This document shows positions 28,343-37,788 of a DNA stretch of 64,000 nt, in pieces. The first letter of the stretch is position 1. Each line of letters starts with the position of its first letter. The DNA is taken from assembly GCA_963736355.1 (NCBI GenBank), contig CAVTOO010000014.1, forward strand, positions 54,558 through 118,557. The letters are read 5' to 3'. The notes below the pieces were generated by a model. The model was not told the DNA's origin, ran no database searches, and saw only the letters and a list, made by a program, of their open reading frames with translations. The translations under genes and the position numbers were made by a program. This DNA is from CAVTOO01 sp963736355 (GTDB lineage: Bacteria > Pseudomonadota > Alphaproteobacteria > Rhizobiales > Xanthobacteraceae).

Positions 28343-30183
28343 TGCAGCACCAGCTCGGGCACGCGATCGACCACTTCGCGGCCCCACATCTCGACATTCA
28401 GCAATTGCCACAGGAACATCATGTGGTTCTCACGCACGGCGCCGGAGGCGACGATCGCGTGGTGTTCGGACGATAATGCGCGTGACCTCGCTCGACATTG
28501 TAGATGCCGCGCTCGCGGAACGCCCGCGACTGCACCAGATCCTGAAGCTGATCGAGCGTACGTCCGCCGAACCACAGATGCGCCGGCGCATTCCAGCCTG
28601 TCTTCTTGATGCGCGTGCGGGTTTCCTCGGGCAGGATGCCGCGCATCGCCTCGCGCAGCAGCCGCTTGGTCACGCCGTCACGGATCTTCATGGCGCCGGG
28701 CACGCGAAACATGAACTCGATCAGGCGGTGGTCGAAGAACGGATCGGCATGCGCGAGCCCGGCAGCCTCGCAATTGCGATCCTCCGCGCGCAGGCAGCAC
28801 GGCGCGGTCTCGCGGAAAATGTCCTGATAGGTCCGGTTCTTGAGCCAGCTGTGGAACGGGTGATCGAGTCACCGGTGAGAAACGATCGAGCTGATAGAAG
28901 GCCCGCTCCACCGCAGGGTAATAATGTGTCAGCCGCTCGCGATCGATCAGCACCTCGCCGGGGCGTTGCCCCGCCAGCCGCGCCAGATGACCGCCCGCGG
29001 CTTCGGCGTTCTTACGGTAGATCGGATGGTCGTGATGCTTCGCCCAACAATCGATTTCATGCGCCAGGTCGTCATGCAACCCGCGCTGCCGCAGGTCGGC
29101 GAAGTTGAAGACGAAATATTCGTATTCGCCGGCATTGAGTTCGTCGCCGCCGAGCCCGCCGAACACCACGTCGTGTCCCTGCTCGGCGATCTTTCGCGTC
29201 AGCAGAAAGTGGGAGAGCCAGGTCGCGGTCGCCACCGGCTCGTCATGGGCCCGCACCATCTGCGCAACGGTGTCGAACAGGTCGAAATTCTCGATCGGGA
29301 TGGCCTGCCAGCGATCCACCTTCTCGGCGACGAAACCGCGAATGTCGTCGCTCTCGTCATAGGTCTTGTCGGAATAGACCGAAGACACCGCGTTCTGCCG
29401 CCGTCCGGTCAGCTGCGCGGCGCAGGCCAGCACCGACGACGAATCCATGCCGCCGGACAGTGTAAACACCGGCCGCTTAGCGGGCCCGAGTCGGCGGCCG
29501 ACGGCATCGAGGAGCAGCGCGCGGTAGCGATCGGCCAATGTCGCCTCGTCCTCGCGCCACTCGTCGCGCTCGGTTAATTCCCAATATCGATGCAATCGGC
29601 TGCCGCGGGCGCTCCATTCGAAGCAGCATCCGGCCGGCAATTGCGCGATGCCTTCAAACGGCAACTCGTTCGGCGTATTGTCGATGTAGCGATAGTGACT
29701 GCCCGCGAACACCGCGACATGGCGGCGGTTGATGCCCTTTGGCACCCAGGGCAGCGCGCGCAGCGGCTGCGGTTGCGAGCTGAAAGCAAAGCTGTCGCCC
29801 AGCTCGCTGTAATAAAGCGGCTTGATCCCGACCCGGTCGCGGCCGAGCCACAATGCGCCGGACGTCGCGTCGAACAATGCGGCCGCGAAATCGCCATTGA
29901 TGCGCTTGAGCGTTTCGGCAAAGCCGCTGGCGCGATAGCCGACGATCAGTTGCCGGGCCGCCTCGCCTGCCTCGCCCTTGAGCTCGTCGGAATTGTAGAA
30001 GAAGCCATCGACAACGGCGATGCAGTCCGCCTCAGCGGCGGTCGAACCGCCGTGGCCCGCCGCACCCATCGTCCCGCCTCGGGCCGCGCGCAGCTTGGCG
30101 GCCGCAGCCGTCATCAGCCCGAGCATCGCCCGCAATGAGCGTTCGGTGTCACCGGCGCTGAAAAGGCCCGCGATGCGCGCCAT
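28339..30183 (-). CDS. Asparagine-synthetase-like amidoligase lacking the N-terminal catalytic Cys (frameshifted)
   Basis: The start is fixed by a TGATG overlap with the preceding gene, and the protein begins MARIAGLFSAGD where glutaminase-active AsnB proteins begin MCGI. The ammonia-releasing Cys2 is therefore absent. The degenerate N-terminal domain (RINGDFAAALFDATSGALWL, GRDRVGIKPLYYSELGDSF) remains. The synthetase domain is well kept: RPVFTLSGGMDSSSVLACAA (PP-loop), VFGGLGGDELNAGEYEYFVF and, after a shift near 28870, EFMFRVPGAMKIRDGVTKRL and RTRIKKTGWNAPAHLWFGG; another shift near 28490 precedes the end VEMWGREVVDRVPELVLQ. Cys-less AsnB homologues include beta-lactam and carbapenam synthetases and lasso-peptide cyclases, which use an internal or other amine and release no ammonia from glutamine. 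Confidence 0.85.
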
Positions 30184-30887
30184 CAGATGCCGGCTCCGGC
30201 GATGCGATCCGCAACCATGAAGGTCCAGTAATGCGGATGGCCGATCACGGCTTCCGGCTGGCCGCCGGTGCGCCGGTCGACAACGATCTCGGCTGCAAAG
30301 CCACGCGCTTTCGCAAAAGCCGCGACCTCGTCGACGTCGTAGTGATTGACGTGGACATTCAGCTCGACACCGGGGTCGAGGAATTCGTCACGCACATAGT
30401 GATATTCGGCACCGTGCTTGAGGGACTCGCGCAGGATCACGCTTTTGCGCGCCATCGTCAGAAAACGCTCCAGCGGCCGATGATAGTTGTCGATGTTGCT
30501 CAGTACATTGAGGCAAACGACGTGATCGACGGCACCGTCAAGATCTTCAAGCCGGCCTTCGATGAGACGGTCCGCCGTCAGTCCGAAACGGGGCAGGATG
30601 TCGCGGCCGATGTCGAGCAGCGTCGCACAGGCGTCGACACCGTAATATTCCACCGGCAGACGACGCTGCTTCAGTGCATGATAGAAATATCCGCTACCGC
30701 AACCAGCATCGAGCACGCTGTCGCCGGCAGCGACCCGCGGCGCGAGAAGATCCGCAGCTTGCGCATGCGCGGTCATCTCCTCTGCATCGCGCCGACAGCG
30801 GCGCGCATAAAGATCGCGCACGCTGGCAGCATGTTTCCAGATCGAGTGACGATCCCAGCCGTTGAGCGAAATGCCTGATGTCATCAA
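30183..30887 (-). CDS. Class I SAM-dependent methyltransferase
   Basis: 234 residues, intact. MMTSGISLNGWDRHSIWKHA starts at 30887 (ATGA). The SAM site is SVLDAGCGSGYFYHALKQRR, then VEYYGVDACATLLDIGRDI, DHVVCLNVLSNIDNYHRPLE and SVILRESLKHGAEYHYVRDE. The protein ends RIAGAGI, and its stop overlaps the ATG of the Cys-less AsnB homologue (TGATG). The domain is complete. The acceptor is unknown, presumably a sugar or amino-acyl intermediate of the locus. Confidence 0.91.
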   Translation of the reverse strand: MMTSGISLNGWDRHSIWKHAASVRDLYARRCRRDAEEMTAHAQAADLLAPRVAAGDSVLDAGCGSGYFYHALKQRRLPVEYYGVDACATLLDIGRDILPRFGLTADRLIEGRLEDLDGAVDHVVCLNVLSNIDNYHRPLERFLTMARKSVILRESLKHGAEYHYVRDEFLDPGVELNVHVNHYDVDEVAAFAKARGFAAEIVVDRRTGGQPEAVIGHPHYWTFMVADRIAGAGI

Positions 30888-31800
30888 CGTTGCGCCACGA
30901 TGAAGAAGGCCGATGCCATGAACAGTCCGCGCCAGTCCAGCGGATTGGATTCCATAGCGAGGCTCGCGGCTCGAAAAAGCTTTGGCGCGTGCGCACTCAC
31001 CATCGGCGGCAGGGCATGGAAATGATAGTAGTAAATTCGCGCATCGCGAAATCCCGCGTCCAGGAACTGCTGTTGCAACAACAACGGATTGTGAGAGCGC
31101 GATAGCACCTCATCATATCCCGGCTCATCGATCTTACCCTTGCGAACGGGCGGTAGATCGATGCGGAACATAGATTCCACCTGAGAAAGTGCAGTTTCCA
31201 AACCCGAACCTTCGGCACCCGCATTTTGTCGCAGCGATTCGACGGAAGTAGAAAGTCGAGGAAGAATGCGTGCGAATAGCGGTTCATCGTGAACATTGAG
31301 AAAAGCTCGTTGCGTGCTTCGACGATGGCGGTGCCACCCGGCACGAGCGCATCACGAATATTCGTGATCACCGCTGCATCCGCAGCTTCTGGAATATGTG
31401 GCAATACACCGCTACAGACAACGCAGTCGTAGTCCGCGCGTTGCTCGGCCGGCACAGGGTAGTCCTTCTCCTCGACGACGCTGCCGCTCCAGATATGCGC
31501 GACCGGTACACCACACTCTGCAAGCACGCGCGTGCCCTCGGCCACCATTTCCGGAGTAGGTCAAAACCATAGGCTGCGCGGCCCGGAGCAAGTAAATGGC
31601 GAAGCATCGAGGCCGGGCCACAGCCTGCATCGAGCAATCGTGTTACCCGACGTTCATCGACCAAGCGACGGACGAGATCCAGATGCACCGGCAGGGTAAG
31701 GTGCCTCATCGCCGTAATACTCCTTGTAGTAGGAAGTACCCCAAGTCGAATAGCAGCGTTTGATGCTGTCCTCGACTTTGTCACGATCTGACCCACTCAC
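30884..31800 (-). CDS. Class I SAM-dependent methyltransferase (frameshifted)
   Basis: The GTG start at 31800 overlaps the stop of the upstream methyltransferase (GTGA). SIKRCYSTWGTSYYKEYYGD is followed by a shift near 31710 into RRVTRLLDAGCGPASMLRHL (motif I), a shift near 31560 into MVAEGTRVLAECGVPVAHIW, YDCVVCSGVLPHIPEAADAA and IRDALVPGGTAIVEARNELF, and a shift near 31205 into VESMFRIDLPPVRKGKIDEP and LLQQQFLDAGFRDARIYYYH. It ends AFFIVAQR at 30884. About 300 residues once repaired. Sequence here is visibly more AT-rich than in the flanking genes. Confidence 0.78.
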
Positions 31801-32634
31801 AAGGGAACCTCTGCTGTCATGAAACTCCGTAGCGTGTGTTTCGTGCTCGGCTCCTGCAATCGTTCGACCGCGAGCGGCGTCAAGCCCGCGCGCTCTGCGA
31901 GCATGGTGATCGACATGAACGAGAACACATGCAGGTGTTCGATGAAGAATTCTTCGCGCCCTGCCCCTTCGCGCGCCGCCATCTCGCCGTCCGGAAGCTC
32001 GAGATAGACGAATCCGCCGGGTGCGAGGAATGCCGATGCGTGGCGCAGCATCGCGACCGGGTCCTCGACATGCTCGAGCACCTTGTTGAAGGTCACGATG
32101 TCGAATTTGCCCTCGCCGGTGAAGCCCATGAAATCGCCGGCCAGCGCCTCGACGCCGACCCTCTCGTTCATATGCGCCACGGCGCGCGCATCGGGATCGA
32201 TACGCGGTGCAGTGCCATCCATGCTGCTTGACGGCATAGGGAAAGACGCCAAGCCCGGCGCCGACATCCAGCAGGCGAATGTTGCTGCGGCCGCCGAAAT
32301 GCACCTGCGCAAACGCGGCAACCCGCGCGATGCGCCCGGCATTGTCGGAGCGTTCCCGGGGAAGCGCAATGACGCGCTCGAACGCGGCATTCAGACCGGC
32401 CGCATCCTTGTAAGTCGCGTCGACATAGTCTCCCTCATAGTCGGTCGAAACCGACATGGCGTGGCGCGAGACATAATGATTTGAACCTGCGAACTGCCAG
32501 ACCTCGCGCCGATAGGCCTCGCCGGCATTGCGGCGGAACCCGATCTCGCCTCTCGGCGGCGCGTCATAGGCGAAGACCAGATGCGCATCGGTTGCGCCGG
32601 AAATCGGACAGGATGCGGGGCGCAGATCGCTCAC
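31797..32634 (-). CDS. Class I SAM-dependent methyltransferase (frameshifted once)
   Basis: The GTG start at 32634 overlaps the stop of the small upstream gene (GTGA). The N-terminus RPASCPISGATDAHLVFAYD and DYEGDYVDATYKDAAGLNAA precede motif I NIRLLDVGAGLGVFPYAVKQ. A shift near 32220 is followed by DIVTFNKVLEHVEDPVAMLR, SAFLAPGGFVYLELPDGEMA and EEFFIEHLHVFSFMSITML, ending at 31797. The order matches methyltransferase_23-type enzymes common in deoxysugar and nonulosonate loci. The overlap with the next gene is GTGA. Confidence 0.85.
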
Positions 32635-33014
32635 CGTGTCACGGCCTTTTCCAGCGCCACGAGGGCCTCTTCGCTGTCGAGCCAGGCAACGATGACAAGC
32701 GGCTCCTGACGCACATAGCTTTCGAACGCGTCTTCCTTGCCTCGCTCCACCAGCATGACGAAGAAACGGTTGTGGCGGTTCTTGACCAGTACGCCGCGCA
32801 GATTGAATCCTGCCAGGCGGCCGTTGAGCGAGGGCGTTGCGTAGAACCCCCACTCCTTGCGAGTGACGTCATACTCGCCACCGGCTTCGGTCACGAAGGT
32901 AACCTGCTCGTCCGCGGCGAGATGCATCGTGCCACAATCGGCAATGCTGCCCTTGACGTCGTAGCCGACCTCAAAGGTGCGCGGCGGATTTTTGGCGTCG
33001 AACTTCACGTTCAC
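32631..33014 (-). CDS. Conserved small protein of surface-glycan loci, function unknown
   Basis: 127 residues from the GTG at 33014, chosen because it overlaps the TGA of the amidotransferase (GTGA) and begins at NVKFDAKNPPRTFEVGYDVK. Distinctive parts: LAADEQVTFVTEAGGEYDVT, RKEWGFYATPSLNGRLAGFN and LRGVLVKNRHNRFFVMLVER. No signal peptide or membrane segment is seen. I recall proteins of this kind beside N-acetyl sugar amidotransferases in legionaminic/pseudaminic-type loci, but know of no function. The longer open frame (to 33236) fuses it to the tail of the amidotransferase because of a frameshift. Confidence 0.8.
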   Translation of the reverse strand: MNVKFDAKNPPRTFEVGYDVKGSIADCGTMHLAADEQVTFVTEAGGEYDVTRKEWGFYATPSLNGRLAGFNLRGVLVKNRHNRFFVMLVERGKEDAFESYVRQEPLVIVAWLDSEEALVALEKAVTR

Positions 33015-34160
33015 GCCGCCTTGCTTGCAGACCAGTGCCAGTCCGGCACGAGGAAGCCTGGAATTGTCCACGCATCGCCGTTGCGTTTCCAGATGTCGTG
33101 ATTGCCGGAACGTCTCGCAGATGTCGAAGAACTGAACCGGCGTGATGCGCAGAAACGCACAGAGCTTGTCGATGTCGCTGTGCGGCGTGTCGTCGCCGCG
33201 CGCCTTTACCGTTGCGATCGCCTGCTCGCGCGTCATGCGGCCGTTGCGGATTTCGAGCGACAGGTTGTCGAACAGCCGCGTGAAGCCGAACTTGTACCAC
33301 TTCAGCCAGTGGTGGATGGAGATGAAGTCGTCGTCGATGTCGGCGTAGTCGTAGTAGCCGGTCCGCGGGCCGGCGCTGTCGGCGTGAGAAGCCGTGGGCC
33401 GCGCGCGACGGCGCAGCGTCTTCTCCGGATCCCATCGAAATAGTAGCCGAGGAACACCGCGCGAGACGCCGGCGGCCTCGAGCTCGCTCGTCCGTCGGGC
33501 CGAAGTACGGCGTCAGTTCCTGCTCGCTGAGTCTTCGGCGAAATCCAGTCCGCGCGCCGTCGTGCCGTGCGTCACGCCGTGACGTCTTGAGCCAGGCGCC
33601 GTCGAGCCGGAAGCCTGTCCGCTCCTCGTCGCGCGCCGCCGTACTCGAATGCCGAGTTCTCGCCCCACACGACCAGCGGAATGCCGAACTGCACCGCGAT
33701 GCGCAGCGGGATGCTGAAGATCGCCATGTGCATCGGAATCGCGGTCGACCCGAAGCGTTCGAACGCCTGGAGCATGAACTTGCGCTCGACCTCGGGGCTG
33801 ATGCTGTAGTCGATGTGATCGACGCCGAGCGAGATCGAGGTTGTCGAGATTGCGCTGACCGATGCGCGGTGCGGCCCGGCGGTCTTCCAGGTGACCGCAA
33901 GCGGCTTCAGGCCCGTATTCCAGGCACTTCACGACCTGCCAGGTGCTGTCCTTGCCGCCGCTCACCGGGATCAGGCAGTCGTAGCCGCGGCTGCGCGCCT
34001 TGGCTTGCGCGACCACGTCGCTCGAACGCGTCTTCGCGCGCCGCCCAATCGATCCCGCGCTTGGTCGCGTGCGCGTGCGCAGGCGTTGCACACGCCGTCG
34101 GCGCCGATCACGAGATTCGGGCGCGTGTCGGGCAGAATGCAGGCGCGGCAGTACCTTCAC
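33011..34160 (-). pseudogene. N-acetyl sugar amidotransferase (WbpG/PseA-like), many frameshifts in this sequence
   Basis: The family forms acetamidino groups on N-acetylated sugars. Blocks readable in order across different frames: a Cys-rich zinc site YCRACILPDTRPNL and GVCNAC just after GTG 34160; YDCLIPVSGGKDSTWQVVKC (PP-loop); IGQRNLDNL; FERFGSTAIPMHMAIFSIPL and VVWGENSAFEYGG near 33650; HYLKWYKFGF- and RNGRMT-type sequence near 33250; then DDTPHSDIDKLCAFLRITPV and NHDIWKRNGDAWTIPGFLVP, ending at 33011 with GTGA coupling. I count at least eight frame changes in 1.15 kb. The junctions are intact and the motifs conserved, so error is likelier than decay, but as written it encodes no full protein. 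Confidence 0.75.
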
Positions 34161-36001
34161 GCCGCGAACTCCTCAAGGAACATCTTGCAGTTGAGGAAAT
34201 AGAACAGGAACTTGCTTTCGCTGTTCGGCAGGTCCGTTCTTCGCGATCAGCCGCTCGATCCGGTCGCTGCGCACAAGATCGAAGATCGGGCTGTCGTCGA
34301 GCAGATACGCCGCGCACCTCGGCGTCCTCGACGTCGAGAAAGTCGAGAATCGGCGCGTTGAAGCCGACCTTGCGGCGGTTGTCGAGGATCGCGTCGGGCG
34401 CGATGCCGCGCACGGCTTCGCGCAGCACCGCCTTGGCGCTGGCCGTCGCGGATCAGGTGCCGGGTCGGGATCGAGTTGGCGAATTCGAACAGGTCGCGGT
34501 CGAGAAACGGCGAACGGTTCTCGATCGAGTAGTACATGGCGTTGAGATCGTCCTCGTGCAGGATCACCGGCACCGCCTCGTGGAACAGCTCGTTCAGCAT
34601 GCGGTTGCGCAGCAGATCGCCGGTGTAGTGCGTCTCGGCGAAGCGCTTCGCTGCCACGGCGCACGCGAGATAGGCCGCGAACTCCTCGGCGTTCGAGGAA
34701 GATGTGGTCGCGGAAATCGCGGTTGTCGACGAACAGATCCGGATCGGACAGGTACGGGTTACGCACGAGCGGCTGGACGTGCTGCTGCCACGCCGCGAGC
34801 TGACGCGGCGTGCCGGCAGCGTCGCCGCTGCATTTCCTGCAGATAGGCGAGGTGGTGGTCGTAGTAGCCGGAGAACAGCTCGTCGGCCGCCGTGCCGCTG
34901 ATCGCGATGCGATAGCCTGCCTCGGCAGATCGCCTCCATGCAGCAGCCAGTGCGCGTAGTAGGTGATGGTGTAGACCGGCGCGTCGTGATAGCGGATCAG
35001 CGTCGCGCAGCCGTCGAGAAAGCCGTCGGTCGTCGACCGGGATCGCAGTGTGGCGCACGCCCAGTTCGCGCACGGCGATGCTCGACCATGTCGCGTTCTT
35101 CGTAGCGCGCGTCGGTGTTGACGATGGTGAAGCCGTGCACGTCGTAGTCGAACTGGCGCTTGGCAATCGCGATCAGCGCATTCGAATCGACGCCGCCGCT
35201 CATGCAGAAAGCGAGCGGCACGTCGGCGCGCAGGCGCAATTCCATCGAGCGGGTGAGCCGCTCGCGCGTCCCGGCCACGGCCTCGTCGAAGGACATCGCC
35301 TCGTTGATCGCTGCGCGCGGGGCCCAGTAGCGCTGCGGCGCGGCCGCAACGGCCGTTCTCGATCGCGCAGGTTGCTCCCGTGGGAACTTCGGCGAGTCCT
35401 TCGAAGAAGGTGTGCCGCTCCTTGTAGAGCGCCTTGTAGCCGTTGACGAGGTAGCGCCAGAGGTGATCGTGATTGATCTTCAGCTTGCGGCCCATCAGCG
35501 CCGCAATGAACTTGATCTCCGAGCCGAAGTAGATGCCGTCGTCCGCCGCAACAAGTAGAGCGGCTTCTCGCCGAACCGGTCACGCGACAGCGTGAGGCGT
35601 CCGCTCGCCTCGTCGTACAACGCGAAGGCCCACATGCCCTCGAAGCGATCAAGCACATCCCAGCCGAAGCGCACGATGGACGCCAGCAGCACTTCGGTGT
35701 CCGAACGTGTCTTCAACGCTTCACCCGCGCGCTGCAGGTCCTCGCGGCGCTCGACGAAATTATAAAGTTCACCGTTCAGTGCGATCCAGTTGCGGTCGAG
35801 CTGCATCGGCTGGTTGGCGCGCGGGTCGAGATCGATGATCGAGAGCCGGCTGTGCAGCAGCGCCGTATGCGTGCCCGACGAAGTCTGCCAGACGCGCGCC
35901 TCGCGATGATCCGGCCCGCGCCGGTTCATGATGGACAGGCAAGCGTCGATCCGCTCTCGCGGCAGCGGCGCCCGTCCCTGATATCCGGCAATTCCACACA
36001 T
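34157..36001 (-). pseudogene. Asparagine synthase (glutamine-hydrolysing) with intact Cys2, many frameshifts in this sequence
   Basis: The N-terminus MCGIAGYQGRAPLPRERIDA at ATG 36001 carries the amidotransferase Cys2, with MNRRGPDHREARVW, SRLSIIDLDPRANQPMQLDR, ALNGELYNFVERREDLQRAG and LSRDRFGEKPLY. From 35540 onward the frame changes repeatedly: RADVPLAFCMSGGVDSNALI (PP-loop) near 35200, AISGTAADELFSGYYDHHLA near 34880, YYSIENRSPFLDRDLFEFAN near 34500. The end EEFAA overlaps the next GTG (GTGA). I count about ten frame changes in 1.84 kb. Downstream of NeuB and upstream of the amidotransferase, it could supply ammonia for acetamidino formation in place of the HisH/HisF pair used with WbpG. 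That role is inference. Confidence 0.75.
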
Positions 36002-36026
36002 GTTCGTGCTGATGCAGGCAGATCGC

Positions 36027-37040
36027 CTACACCAGATCCTCCGCCGTAATGATGTGATGGGCCTGAAGAGCGGCTCGGGCCTTTCGGCCAATCACCTGAC
36101 CCGCCGCCGACGGCGGAAAGCCCTTGGCAGGCCGCACATAATCCAGATCGGCGGCGCCAATCGTTTCGCCTGCAGCGATTTCGCGCGCGGTGACGATGCC
36201 GCGCCGTGCGGCCGCACGCGTCGCTGCGTCCGGCAGGTCGCCCTCGCGCCCGCCGTCGCCCAGCATCTCCGCATGCACCTTGAAAGCTTCCGCCAGTGCA
36301 GCCAGTTCCGCCGGTTCGGCAGAAAGCGCGTGATCCCGGAACGCAGAGTAATTTTTGTCGAGCGTAAAATGCTTCTCGACGACGCGCGCGCCGAGCCCGA
36401 GCGCCACCAAAGCCGAGGCGATACCAAGGGTATGGTCGGAATAGCCGACGGTCACACCGAACCGGTTACGCAGCGTCGCCATCGCGGCAAGATTGGCTTT
36501 GTCGAGCGGTGTGGGATAGAGGCTGACGCAGTGCAAAAGCGCGAGATGGTCGGTCAGCGCCGCGCCTTCGGGTAACGCCACTTGAATGGCCTTCACGGTG
36601 CGCTCAATTTCTTCAAGCGTCGACATGCCGGTGGAGAGCACGATCGGCTTTCCCGAACCCGCTGCGACCTTCAGCAGCGGGTCGAAATCCAGATCCCCGG
36701 ATGCAATCTTGATGGCGTCAAGTTCGGGCGCCCATTGCTGGAGCGAATTGCAATCAAACACCGAAGCCATGAACAATCCGCCACGGCTACGCACACGCTC
36801 CGCCATTCTCAAAAATACATCGCGCGGCAAACGATAGCGGGTCAACTGAGCGATGCGCTGCTCTTCGGAACGATTGACGAGCCGCACCGGATCGATGATC
36901 TGGACCTTCACGGCATCCGCGCCAGCCTCGATCGCCGCATCGGCCAGTTGAAGCGCAACGTCAGCGTTGCCTTCATGATTGTTGCCGATTTCAGCAATCA
37001 ACAACGGGCGCGTCTCAAGGTCGATGTGCCCAATTTTCAT
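36027..37040 (-). CDS. neuB: NeuB-family nonulosonic acid synthase (N-acetylneuraminate/legionaminate/pseudaminate synthase-like)
   Basis: 337 residues, intact. MKIGHIDLETRPLLIAEIGN, NHEGNADVALQLADAAIEAG and ADAVKVQIID form the TIM-barrel start; IKIASGDLDFDPLLK, PIVLSTGMSTLEEIERTVKA, LLHCVSLYPTPLDKANLAAM and VGYSDHTLGIASALVALGLG follow, and a C-terminal SAF (antifreeze-like) domain covers about 275-337 (ITAEDLV end). These enzymes condense phosphoenolpyruvate with a six-carbon amino sugar to give a nine-carbon alpha-keto acid sugar. The start overlaps the GNAT stop (ATGA). The sugar substrate cannot be fixed, and no NeuC/PseG-type hydrolase is seen in the window. Confidence 0.92.
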   Translation of the reverse strand: MKIGHIDLETRPLLIAEIGNNHEGNADVALQLADAAIEAGADAVKVQIIDPVRLVNRSEEQRIAQLTRYRLPRDVFLRMAERVRSRGGLFMASVFDCNSLQQWAPELDAIKIASGDLDFDPLLKVAAGSGKPIVLSTGMSTLEEIERTVKAIQVALPEGAALTDHLALLHCVSLYPTPLDKANLAAMATLRNRFGVTVGYSDHTLGIASALVALGLGARVVEKHFTLDKNYSAFRDHALSAEPAELAALAEAFKVHAEMLGDGGREGDLPDAATRAAARRGIVTAREIAAGETIGAADLDYVRPAKGFPPSAAGQVIGRKARAALQAHHIITAEDLV

Positions 37041-37762
37041 GCCATCGCCTCGCCATCCATCATGTGCGCGTGCAGCGCATAGGCCGTCTCAGAGACCCGG
37101 AAGCCGAGCGATTCATAGAGTCGCAACGCCGGAATATTGGCCGCCTGCGTGCCGACGCGAAGGCGATCGGCACGGTCCCGCCATTCGCCGACAAAACGCT
37201 GGCTGAGCGCGCGGCCGATGCCTTTGCCCTGATGTTCCGAATCGACACCGACCAGGTCGATCACAGCCTCGCTCCCCGAATGCCCCTCACGCTTGAGCAC
37301 GGCCAGAAAGCCGGCAATTTCACCGCCACGCCGCGCCACATAGACAGCGGCGGCGCGACCCCGGCAGGCATTGCGCGCCCACTCGCGCTTGACGGTATCC
37401 GCTCGTTCCGCACCGATCCTGCGATCCGCATGGAAACGGGAGTAGCTGAAGCACCGAGAGGCAAGATCGGAGACGTCAGTTTCGCCACCGTCGCCCGCAT
37501 CCTCAATCGTTACATCATCGGCCGTGCGCGCCTCGACGAACTCACCATTGTGCGTCAGCATGACGCCAACATCGACAACATTGAAACCAGCTTGAACCAA
37601 TGTCTCGACAGCACTGATGTCATCGGTGGATTGCTTCACCGCGAAGAACGCACGGCCCTTTGGCGCGGCAGCCAGCATCGCGGACCTGACCGCGGCGGAC
37701 GATGCCATATCCGGAAGCCCGCCCAGATTAAAGCAGGACATCCCGAGCACGCCGACAGCCAT
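37037..37762 (-). CDS. GNAT N-acetyltransferase, WecD/RffC-like
   Basis: 241 residues from ATG 37762 (MAVGVLGMSCFNLGGLPDMA). The N-terminal half (ISAVETLVQAGFNVVDVGVM, LTHNGEFVEARTADDV) resembles dTDP-fucosamine acetyltransferase (WecD). The C-terminal half is a GNAT domain with VYVARRGGEIAGFLAVLKRE, VIDLVGVDSEHQGKGIGRAL (acetyl-CoA pyrophosphate loop Q-G-K-G-I-G) and ALRLYESLGFRVSETAYALH. It probably N-acetylates an amino sugar made by the neighbouring aminotransferase. It begins 26 bp after the epimerase stop and overlaps neuB (ATGA). Confidence 0.88.
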   Translation of the reverse strand: MAVGVLGMSCFNLGGLPDMASSAAVRSAMLAAAPKGRAFFAVKQSTDDISAVETLVQAGFNVVDVGVMLTHNGEFVEARTADDVTIEDAGDGGETDVSDLASRCFSYSRFHADRRIGAERADTVKREWARNACRGRAAAVYVARRGGEIAGFLAVLKREGHSGSEAVIDLVGVDSEHQGKGIGRALSQRFVGEWRDRADRLRVGTQAANIPALRLYESLGFRVSETAYALHAHMMDGEAMA

Positions 37763-37788
37763 TGATCGCGCTGAAACAAGATCGCCAC

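Noticed and set aside
31654..32853. 399-codon minus-strand open frame as one protein
   Set aside because: It joins an out-of-frame part of the upstream small gene, the N-terminus of one methyltransferase and the N-terminus of the next through frameshifts; conserved motifs assign these pieces to separate genes.
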